From Pseudomonadota bacterium (GTDB lineage Bacteria > Pseudomonadota > Alphaproteobacteria > Micropepsales > Micropepsaceae): a DNA stretch of 5,261 nucleotides. Both the position numbers and the translations under genes were made by a program. Below the pieces are notes generated by a model. That model worked only from the letters and a program-made list of their open reading frames with translations, was not told where the DNA came from and did no database searches. Positions 1 to 4,774 of the stretch are shown here, in pieces. Numbering within the stretch: the first letter of the stretch is position 1; every line of letters starts with the position of its first letter. Location of the stretch: contig JAKBAU010000239.1 of NCBI GenBank assembly GCA_021808875.1, positions 1 through 5,261 on the forward strand, in the 5' to 3' direction.

Positions 1-111
1 GGATGGGGAGGGCCCGGGCGCGGCCATCGCCTTGGCCGAGCCCGAGCGGCGGCTCAGGAGCAGGTCAATGGTCGAGGGCGAGGGGCGGTTTAGGGATGGT
101 TCGTTAGTCAT
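1..111 (-). CDS. Nitroreductase family protein, N-terminal 37 residues (partial, runs off left edge)
   Basis: Reading the minus strand from the ATG at 109-111 gives an open frame to the window edge with no stop. Around residues 14-36 it has the pattern STIDLLLSRRSG, then AMAAPGPSPS. A leucine-rich turn, an RRS motif and an APxP segment are how NAD(P)H-dependent flavin nitroreductases of the YdjA-like group begin; the family RRS arginines contact FMN phosphate. Such proteins are usually about 190 residues and reduce nitroaromatic or quinone-like compounds using FMN; the true substrate cannot be told here. The Shine-Dalgarno is weak (CCGGA just upstream). The gene follows the dioxygenase on the same strand after 194 bases, so co-transcription is possible but unproven. 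Only the N-terminus is visible, so family assignment is good and function is open. Confidence 0.72.
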   Translation of the reverse strand, partial: MTNEPSLNRPSPSTIDLLLSRRSGSAKAMAAPGPSPS

Positions 112-305
112 GGTCCGGCACAATAATGCGGCTTCACGTCCTGTCCATGCGTGGGCAAAAGAATTTCCGGGTTTCGCACAAACTCTGCCACACATGACGA
201 AACCACCTGCCATGTGAACGGCGCGCACACTGGCCTGGCGAATCTATGCGGACGCGGCGACGCTTTATGGTGATGAAGCACCCCTTTTCCGCCTCCGGTG
301 ATGAG

Positions 306-1091
306 TCATGCCGGAAAGTCGAATCCGTAAGCGTCCATTCTGAGAATGCCATACTCGGTCGATTGGTGGAGACGACGTGCCTTGCCGCCGTCGCCCGCTC
401 CAACCACCGTAAATAGGGGGAGGATGTGTTCCTCGGTGGGGTGCTCGTTGCGGGCGAATGGGGCGCGTTCTCGATAATCCACCAGTGCCTCGATGTCGGC
501 CCGCACGATTGCTCTGTCCATCCAGGCGCTGAACTGCGTGACGTCGGGGCTCTCCGGTTCATCGACCCGCTGGCCCCTAAAGCGTCTGAGATCGTGCGTA
601 AAGGACCCTGAGCCGATGATGAGCACACCGTCGTTGCGCAGCGGTGCCAAGGCGCGGCCAAGCGCCAGGGCATGACGTGGTCCCTCTCTCGTCTGCACCG
701 AGAGCTGAAGTACCGGGATTTTGGCTGCGGGAAGGGCCAGCAGCAATGGCACCCAGGCGCCATGATCAAGTCCGCGGTTCCGGTCAAGGCCGGTCGCAAA
801 GCCCGCAGCACCGAGCAGATCCGCGATCTGCTCGGCCAGCTCGACATCTCCGGGCGCCGGGTACTGCAGCTTATAAAGCTCAGGCGGAAACCCAAAGAAG
901 TCATGAATGGTTTGGTTCTGCGCCACTGCGTTGAGCATTGGCGCAGCGGTTTCCCAATGCGCAGAGACGACGAGGATCGCACGCGGGCAAGACAGTCCGC
1001 TCGTTAGGCCGGTCAGAAAGCTCCTTGCCGGGGTCTCACTTATGGCCAGCATGGGCGAACCGTGACTGACGAAGATGGCAGGCTGCGTCAT
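306..1091 (-). CDS. LigB-type extradiol ring-cleavage dioxygenase, YgiD/4,5-DOPA dioxygenase family
   Basis: The 261-residue product matches the length and motif order of the class III (LigB-like) extradiol dioxygenases typified by E. coli YgiD and plant DODA. Visible conserved pieces are SHGSPM (His10), SAHW (His45), LDHGAW (His110), GSFTH (His166) and EHPTEEHILPL (His217 and His222). Family knowledge makes His10, His45 and a C-terminal histidine the metal ligands and a further histidine the catalytic base. The family opens catechol-type rings such as L-DOPA in the cytoplasm; the natural bacterial substrate is often unknown. I chose the ATG at 1091 because MTQPAIFVSHGSPM is the usual family N-terminus. 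The frame stays open to an ATG at 1202, but the added 37 residues look unlike the family. The chosen start overlaps the stop of a short upstream frame (ATGA), which suggests translational coupling. Bacterial databases often label such genes ygiD or dopa dioxygenase. Confidence 0.9.
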   Translation of the reverse strand: MTQPAIFVSHGSPMLAISETPARSFLTGLTSGLSCPRAILVVSAHWETAAPMLNAVAQNQTIHDFFGFPPELYKLQYPAPGDVELAEQIADLLGAAGFATGLDRNRGLDHGAWVPLLLALPAAKIPVLQLSVQTREGPRHALALGRALAPLRNDGVLIIGSGSFTHDLRRFRGQRVDEPESPDVTQFSAWMDRAIVRADIEALVDYRERAPFARNEHPTEEHILPLFTVVGAGDGGKARRLHQSTEYGILRMDAYGFDFPA

Positions 1092-1168
1092 GGACGCCCC
1101 CGCCTGCCGAAGGAGGGCGGTGTCGGCGTGCGCGGATTGGTGCCGCGGTCTGCAACGCTTGTGGCCAT
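1088..1168 (-). CDS. Possible 26-residue leader peptide coupled to the dioxygenase
   Basis: An ATG at 1166-1168 is preceded on the minus strand by AAAGGAG with a 7-base spacer, the best ribosome-binding site near the dioxygenase. The frame runs 26 codons and its TGA shares bases with the dioxygenase ATG (ATGA overlap). The peptide starts MATSVADRG and is rich in proline and arginine (five of each), with a Pro-Pro pair at residues 17-18 that could slow ribosomes. The arrangement fits a translated leader that delivers ribosomes to the dioxygenase start, which has only a weak GGGGG element of its own. I see no homologue. Alternatives are a chance frame, or a one-base error or frameshift that would join this start to the dioxygenase. 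It is also the tail of a long frame lying antisense to cysE, but only the part after this ATG has initiation signals. Confidence 0.42.
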   Translation of the reverse strand: MATSVADRGTNPRTPTPPSFGRRGRP

Positions 1169-1175
1169 GGAAGAT

Positions 1176-1182
1176 CTCCTTT
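1176..1182 (-). promoter_or_regulatory. Strong ribosome-binding site for the leader frame
   Basis: Minus-strand AAAGGAG, seven bases before the ATG at 1168, is a near-ideal Shine-Dalgarno sequence. It points to translation starting at 1168 in the leader frame rather than at the out-of-frame ATG at 1202. That makes the coupled arrangement with the dioxygenase at 1091 the simplest reading. Confidence 0.6.
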
Positions 1183-1189
1183 GCTCTAT

Positions 1190-1218
1190 GGGATAGCCCC
1201 AAGAGCGGTGCTGAGCAA
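1190..1218 (-). promoter_or_regulatory. Weak candidate promoter for the leader-dioxygenase unit
   Basis: On the minus strand TTGCTC (1213-1218) and TATCCC (1190-1195) are separated by 17 bases. Each matches the sigma-70 consensus at three of six positions. Transcription would begin near 1183, leaving an untranslated leader of only about 15 bases that barely includes the ribosome-binding site. Position and spacing are right but the boxes are poor, so this is a suggestion only. Confidence 0.2.
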
Positions 1219-1249
1219 TTCGCGACCTCTGTCTCTTTGCCGCCTGTTT

Positions 1250-1281
1250 TGCAAGTGCGGGACGGCGCACCCCTGCTTGCA
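1250..1281. repeat. Inverted repeat in the cysE/dioxygenase intergenic region (left of pair)
   Basis: The core is GTGCG (1255-1259), a six-base loop, and CGCAC (1266-1270). It is flanked by TGCAA (1250-1254) and TTGCA (1277-1281), which can extend the stem across an unpaired CCCTGC on one side. It lies between two divergent genes, so it could be a DNA operator or fold in the leader RNA of either. No T run follows on either strand, which argues against an intrinsic terminator. Confidence 0.4.
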
Positions 1282-1284
1282 GCC

Positions 1285-1315
1285 CGCGCTGGGTTTGGAT
1301 GCCCAAACCCACGCG
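1285..1315. repeat. Strong inverted repeat, 9-bp perfect arms, in the cysE/dioxygenase intergenic region (right of pair)
   Basis: TGGGTTTGG (1290-1298) and CCAAACCCA (1303-1311) are exact reverse complements around the four bases ATGC. Outside them CGCG at 1285-1288 and 1312-1315 also pair, with a single unpaired C at 1289, giving a potential 13-bp stem. It sits 87 bases before the cysE start and about 117 bases before the divergent leader frame. There is no T tract on either strand, so an operator for a dimeric regulator or an RNA element in the cysE leader is more likely than a terminator. No known regulator site is recognised. Confidence 0.55.
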
Positions 1316-1390
1316 AGGCAGCGACCCCGGATCCGCAGATAGCGTGAGTGGGCTTATGGCCAGAACTCGGTTACACTGGGGGGTGCCCTT

Positions 1391-1395
1391 GGGAG
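1391..1395 (+). promoter_or_regulatory. Ribosome-binding site of cysE
   Basis: GGGAG lies seven bases before the ATG at 1403 and supports that start. The resulting N-terminus also lines up with the E. coli CysE N-terminal helical domain. Further upstream a TACACT at 1372-1377 could be a -10 box, but I find no acceptable -35 box at the right distance. Confidence 0.6.
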
Positions 1396-1402
1396 CCTCC
1401 TG

Positions 1403-2218
1403 ATGACTGTTCTGCCCGAAAAGGTGGCGAGCTGCGATCCGATCTGGTCGGCACTGCGCGAGCAGGCCCGCGAGCTTGCCCAGACTGAACCGGCGCTGGC
1501 CTCCTATGTCCATGCCCTCGTGATCAACCACGCCCGTCTTGAGGACGCGCTCTCCTTCATTCTGGCCAAGAAGATTGGCGGCGATGACATGAGCCCGATG
1601 TTGACGCGCGAGATATTTGAAGCGGCTCTGCGCAGCGATCCGGAAATCGGCGCGGCGGTTCGCGCGGACCTGTCGGCGACATTTGAACGCGATCCGGCCT
1701 GCCATTCTTATCTGCAGGCATTTCTCTACTTCAAGGGCTTTCACGCGCTGCAATGCCACCGCATGGCGCACTGGTTGTGGATCCAGAAGCGGGCACCGCT
1801 TGCGTATTTCATTCAGAGCCGGGTTTCCGAGCAGTTTGGTGTGGACATTCATCCTGCGGCGCGCATTGGCCGGGGCATCATGATTGACCACGCCACGGGC
1901 GTGGTGATCGGGGAAACGGCGGTGGTCGACGACGACGTCTCGATCATGCACGATGTCACCTTGGGCGGTACCGGCAAGGAAAGTGGAGACCGCCATCCCA
2001 AGATCCGTCGTGGCGTGCTGCTGTCGATGGGCGTCAAGGTGTTGGGCAATATCGAGGTCGGCGAGTATAGCCGCATCGGGGCGGGAAGCGTCGTGCTCAA
2101 ATCTGTGCCGCCTGGATGCACGGCAGTGGGTGTTCCGGCGGCGCTGGTCAATTGCCGCGGGATTGAGCGGCCGAGCCAGGAGATGGATCAGGTGATTGAT
2201 CCTCCACCGCGGACCTGA
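1403..2218 (+). CDS. cysE: Serine O-acetyltransferase
   Basis: CysE transfers acetyl from acetyl-CoA to L-serine to give O-acetylserine, the precursor used by cysteine synthase, in the cytoplasm. The 271-residue product (E. coli 273) has the helical N-terminal SAT domain at about 12-145 and a left-handed beta-helix of hexapeptide repeats at about 147-250. Aligned by eye with E. coli CysE at an offset of five, all key residues are kept: Asp97 (RDP), Asp148 (VDIHPAA), Asp162 and His163 (IDHATG), and His198 (GDRHPKI). LGGTGK and GAGSVV also match. The C-terminus is odd: after the shared MDQ it ends in only eight residues, IDPPPRT at the very end. It therefore lacks the final isoleucine that inserts into the CysK active site to form the cysteine synthase complex. 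The gene is divergent from the dioxygenase and convergent with the hydrolase, so it is probably transcribed alone. Confidence 0.97.
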   Translation: MTVLPEKVASCDPIWSALREQARELAQTEPALASYVHALVINHARLEDALSFILAKKIGGDDMSPMLTREIFEAALRSDPEIGAAVRADLSATFERDPACHSYLQAFLYFKGFHALQCHRMAHWLWIQKRAPLAYFIQSRVSEQFGVDIHPAARIGRGIMIDHATGVVIGETAVVDDDVSIMHDVTLGGTGKESGDRHPKIRRGVLLSMGVKVLGNIEVGEYSRIGAGSVVLKSVPPGCTAVGVPAALVNCRGIERPSQEMDQVIDPPPRT

Positions 2219-2227
2219 TGCACCTTC

Positions 2228-2249
2228 AGGTTGGTGCCTGCACCAGCCT
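2228..2249. terminator. Hairpin between convergent cysE and hydrolase genes, possible bidirectional terminator
   Basis: AGGTTGGTGC (2228-2237) pairs with GCACCAGCCT (2240-2249) with one T-G wobble; the central pairs would open to form a loop. It fills most of the 43-base gap between the two stop codons, where a shared terminator is expected. Neither strand has a clear T run after it, so if it terminates at all it may do so weakly or with Rho. Confidence 0.4.
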
Positions 2250-2261
2250 TCGGCAATGTAA

Positions 2262-3122
2262 TCATGTGTTGCTGCCAGCGTGTGCCAGGATGTGCCTGCG
2301 GACGATGTCGGGATATTCCATTGGCAGGAAATGGCTGGCCCCTGAAACCGTGATCAGTCTGGTGTCAGGCTTGCGGGCCACAAAGGCCGCAGCTTCCTCC
2401 GCGCCGCAGGTTGAGCCCGGACCATCGCCCCGGATCAATGTCACCGGACAGTTGATGCGGCTCGCATGCTCATAAGCAGCCACGGGGGAGCTACGAAAAT
2501 CTTCCGCTTCTACCCTGGGTTCGCAGCTCAGGGCAATCTGGCCGTCTGAGGTTGCACGGGTGCCACCCTCAATGTAATCGCGCAGGACCGCGTCGGGCCA
2601 CCCCTTGAAGGCGCCCCGACCCACATACGCGTCCTGCATCGCGGCCTGCGATGGAAATATGGCGCGCCGCTTAGCCGCCCGCTCCGCAATGTCTGGAACG
2701 GGGCGCTCACCGATAACCGGGGGCACGAACACCGGTTCGATGAGAACGAGGGCGCGCACGAGTTCAGGGTGCGAAGCTGCCACCATCAGGCTGGCGATGG
2801 CACCCATGGAATGACCCGCCAGCAACACAGGCTCGCTGAAGAAGCACTGCAATGCGCCGGTCAGATCGTCCGCAAATATTTGCCAGCGCTGGGCAAAGCC
2901 TGGTGGTGTGGGCAACTCGGTGTGGCCATGGCCGCGCAGATCGCTTGCGACGATGCTGAAACTGTCGGCAAGCGGGGCCAGGAGTGTCGCATAGGTTTGC
3001 GCATTGAAGCCGTTGGCATGCGCAAAGTGTAGTCCCTGCGCCTGCCGCGGCCAGGCGATGTAAGAGATCGAGCCTTCGGCCACCGAAAGACTCTTGCGCA
3101 CCGGTTCACTAACGTCGTCCAT
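2262..3122 (-). CDS. Alpha/beta-hydrolase fold protein
   Basis: The 286-residue product has the single-domain alpha/beta-hydrolase layout. HANGF (35-39) is the oxyanion-hole loop after the first core strand, SDLRGHG (60-66) is the usual next loop, and GHSMG holds the nucleophile Ser105. IRGDGPGS gives the probable acid Asp233, and ASHFLPMEYP the catalytic His264. Residues about 130-215 form the cap that sets the substrate. This is a serine hydrolase of the broad esterase, lactonase or epoxide-hydrolase-like group; the substrate cannot be named. No signal peptide is visible, so it is probably cytoplasmic. I chose the ATG at 3122 because GAGG precedes it by four bases. An in-frame GTG at 3179 would add 19 residues but sits inside a perfect palindrome and has no ribosome-binding site. 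It follows the DedA-rhodanese gene on the same strand after 267 bases. Confidence 0.9.
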   Translation of the reverse strand: MDDVSEPVRKSLSVAEGSISYIAWPRQAQGLHFAHANGFNAQTYATLLAPLADSFSIVASDLRGHGHTELPTPPGFAQRWQIFADDLTGALQCFFSEPVLLAGHSMGAIASLMVAASHPELVRALVLIEPVFVPPVIGERPVPDIAERAAKRRAIFPSQAAMQDAYVGRGAFKGWPDAVLRDYIEGGTRATSDGQIALSCEPRVEAEDFRSSPVAAYEHASRINCPVTLIRGDGPGSTCGAEEAAAFVARKPDTRLITVSGASHFLPMEYPDIVRRHILAHAGSNT

Positions 3123-3126
3123 TTTA

Positions 3127-3130
3127 CCTC
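3127..3130 (-). promoter_or_regulatory. Ribosome-binding site deciding the hydrolase start
   Basis: Minus-strand GAGG, four bases before the ATG at 3122, favours that start over the in-frame GTG at 3179. The four-base spacing is on the short side. Confidence 0.5.
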
Positions 3131-3168
3131 GCAGCTGGTTCTTCTGCGCCAAGGTCAAGTCGCGCAGG

Positions 3169-3182
3169 CCAGTGATCACTGG
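3169..3182. promoter_or_regulatory. 14-bp perfect palindrome upstream of the hydrolase, candidate operator
   Basis: CCAGTGATCACTGG reads the same on both strands. It lies 46 bases before the hydrolase ATG, where a repressor site or promoter-proximal operator would be expected, and has a second perfect palindrome six bases further upstream. I do not recognise it as the site of a named regulator. No good -35/-10 pair is visible around it. Confidence 0.4.
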
Positions 3183-3188
3183 ACTCAG

Positions 3189-3200
3189 GGGTCGCGACCC
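3189..3200. promoter_or_regulatory. 12-bp perfect palindrome upstream of the hydrolase, candidate operator
   Basis: GGGTCGCGACCC is self-complementary and centred 19 bases from the centre of the neighbouring 14-bp palindrome, nearly two helical turns. The two sequences differ, so if both are sites they may bind different proteins. A single 12-bp palindrome is expected by chance about once in a GC-rich window of this size; the pairing is what makes it notable. Confidence 0.3.
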
Positions 3201-3235
3201 AGCGCTACTGCAACCGATTCAACGTCCCGGAGCAA

Positions 3236-3358
3236 TCATTGTCGTGCAGCCTTGATGTGGGCCCTGAGCGGATCAGCATTGACGCTACGCCAAGACAGGG
3301 CCAATCCACTGACGAGGCCTGACGCTGCTACAAAGGGGCAGGGGCTCCGCGTGGGCAT
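3236..3358 (-). CDS. Possible 40-residue small protein between DedA-rhodanese and hydrolase
   Basis: The minus-strand ATG at 3358 lies 31 bases after the DedA-rhodanese stop and opens a 40-codon frame ending in TGA at 3236-3238. The product has a mildly hydrophobic middle (about residues 9-22, FVAASGLVSGLAL) followed by a basic tail, so a tiny membrane peptide is conceivable. The ribosome-binding site is poor (GAGCGG seven bases away). Codon use is not clearly gene-like: only about 60% of third positions are G or C. I know no homologue, and chance is the more likely explanation. Confidence 0.15.
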   Translation of the reverse strand: MPTRSPCPFVAASGLVSGLALSWRSVNADPLRAHIKAARQ

Positions 3359-3389
3359 CGCCTTACCGCTCAATGGCGTCGGCCGTGAC

Positions 3390-4349
3390 TCAAGTCAGCG
3401 CCGGCTGGGCATCCGGGCTTGGCGTGGCACCTTCGAGCGGAAGTCCGGCGGCAACCCACGCGTCAAAGCCGCCGAAGAGCGGACGGATATTGGTAAAGCC
3501 CGCGCGCTTCAAGTGAAGTGCCGCGACCGCGGCCGACGCTTCGCTCGGGCAGGCGCAGTAGACAATGACCTCGTCATCAGGGGCATAGGTGCGCGCGATC
3601 TCGTCAAGGGCTGATAGATCTGCAGCGACTGCGCCGGGGATCATGCCGTCACGATGACGGGCGGTTTGATCGCGGACGTCAAGGATGACTGGAGCCTCGG
3701 GGCCACGCATCAAGGCCACGAGCTCAGGTATGGAGATGCGGGCCATCCGCAACTGCCGGGCGAAGGCCTGCCGCTCCAGCAGCCGGGTTCCGATGTAAAG
3801 GGCGAGCAGCACGACGACGAGGACCGCGCCATAGGCGCCGAGCTGATAAAGGGTAGCCAAAAGAGCGCCGACAACATTGTGGAACAGACGCCCGATGAGT
3901 ACAGGCACAGCTACGAAGGCGATCGCGCCAAGCCCATCAAAGACCACAAAACGCCAAAGGGTAAGACGGGTGATGCCGGACAGTGCTACGGCAACATAGC
4001 CAATCCCGGGTACGAATTTTGCGAAGGGCAGTGTCCAGGAACCAAAGCGAGCGAAGGTGTCTTCGGTACGGCGGATACAGGATTCCGGCGATAAGGCGAT
4101 CTTGCAAACAAGATTAAGCACACGCCGGCCGTAGCGCATGCCCACGGCATACCAGAGTAGATCGGCGCTGACGGCCGCAGCAATTGCGACCGCAAAGAGG
4201 TCTGCCATCGCGTCAGCTGTCGTAGCCATGGCCCCGGCGATGAGCAGGATCGGGTAGCAGGGAAGCGGTATGCCAGCCTGATCCACGAACACGCTGCTGA
4301 ATACGATCAGAAGCCCCAAATTTTCGATCAGCGTCTGGATGACAAACAT
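3390..4349 (-). CDS. DedA/VTT family membrane protein fused to a C-terminal rhodanese domain
   Basis: This 319-residue protein joins two domains. Residues about 1-190 are a DedA (SNARE-associated/VTT) membrane domain. It has the entry motif VDQAGIPLPCYPILLIAGA (22-40), hydrophobic stretches near 51-70, 107-126, 131-153 and 173-187, and the conserved FARFG...FAKFVPG segment (99-115). Residues about 203-309 are a rhodanese domain with VILDVRD, HRDGMIPGAV, VIVYC (Cys265) and a closing GGFDAW. DedA proteins are linked to lipid carrier flipping, membrane potential and envelope stress; rhodaneses move sulfur through a cysteine persulfide. The active loop reads CACPSEA, not the commoner CxxGxR, so its sulfur acceptor may differ. 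The fusion suggests sulfur chemistry at the inner face of the membrane. I chose the ATG at 4349, since family members start just before this first helix. An ATG at 4427 adds 26 unconvincing residues. Neither has a good ribosome-binding site, though a TAGAAT at 4375-4380 could be a -10 box. Confidence 0.88.
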   Translation of the reverse strand: MFVIQTLIENLGLLIVFSSVFVDQAGIPLPCYPILLIAGAMATTADAMADLFAVAIAAAVSADLLWYAVGMRYGRRVLNLVCKIALSPESCIRRTEDTFARFGSWTLPFAKFVPGIGYVAVALSGITRLTLWRFVVFDGLGAIAFVAVPVLIGRLFHNVVGALLATLYQLGAYGAVLVVVLLALYIGTRLLERQAFARQLRMARISIPELVALMRGPEAPVILDVRDQTARHRDGMIPGAVAADLSALDEIARTYAPDDEVIVYCACPSEASAAVAALHLKRAGFTNIRPLFGGFDAWVAAGLPLEGATPSPDAQPALT

Positions 4350-4774
4350 GGTGTGTCCGATTTCTGATCCGCAAATTCTACTTTGGCCCGGTCCGTCAAA
4401 ATAGAACACCTCAGGGCAGACAGGCATAAGGCGGTCTTGGTGGCGATACAGTCACGACGGAGGATGACCTCATGCACCGGGTAAAGTTCCATCTGACGGC
4501 GGCCCGACCCCATGACGGCTGCAAGTGTACAGGCGCCCCGTAGCGTCAAATGTCCGGTGGCGCAAGTGGCTGGCAAGATAACGCTCACCTGCGTTCATGC
4601 TTGCCCCGGTCGCACTACCCCCCCCGGGGGCCTGGCCGAGGAGACGATCGCGCCAGGTTGTGATGCCCAGATGACGCGTCTCGATGCCCTGGCGGCCATG
4701 GCACCCGGCGATCCGGGCGTGGGGCAGATTCGTCCCGGCCCCACCCGACCATCTTTGCCCCGACAGAAACTGGG
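4350..4774. other. 425-base gap with no recognisable gene
   Basis: I read all six frames here. Several stay open because the DNA is GC-rich, including one on the plus strand from 4512, but none has family motifs, a ribosome-binding site or gene-like codon use. The stretch contains a run of eight C followed by five G (4618-4630). After the RND stop, an inverted repeat pairs GGGGCAGAT (4721-4729) with ATCTTTGCCCC (4751-4761) with a two-base bulge and a long loop. It might form a weak terminator but has no T run. Upstream of the DedA gene TTGACG and TAGAAT (minus strand) are good boxes but only 13 bases apart. Confidence 0.6.

Noticed and set aside
112..305. CATTAT-like box (minus strand) just before the nitroreductase as a promoter
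   Set aside because: The only good -35 match, TGGACA, is 13 bases away, which is too short for a normal sigma-70 promoter.
294..315. TCCGG...CCGGA inverted repeat around the dioxygenase stop as a terminator
   Set aside because: It has only five base pairs with a 12-base loop and no T run, and it overlaps the coding end; it is probably chance.
134..982. Long minus-strand open frame overlapping the dioxygenase in another phase
   Set aside because: It is the out-of-phase shadow of the dioxygenase gene. It shows no family motifs, and its composition (many Ser, Arg, Trp, Cys) is typical of a shadow frame in GC-rich DNA.
1092..1202. N-terminal extension of the dioxygenase to the ATG at 1202
   Set aside because: The extra 37 residues do not resemble the family, whereas MTQPAIF at 1091 matches the usual start. 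The strong AAAGGAG site serves a different phase.
1169..1996. Long minus-strand open frame antisense to cysE, upstream of the leader ATG
   Set aside because: It mirrors cysE codons and has no motifs or initiation signals. Only its last 26 codons, after the ATG at 1168, have a ribosome-binding site.
3123..3179. GTG start at 3179 for the hydrolase
   Set aside because: It has no ribosome-binding site, lies within a 14-bp palindrome, and the ATG at 3122 has GAGG just upstream and gives the normal family length.
3252..3614. 120-codon plus-strand frame running antisense into the rhodanese domain
   Set aside because: More than half of it is the reverse of clear rhodanese coding sequence, and the rest has no recognisable features.
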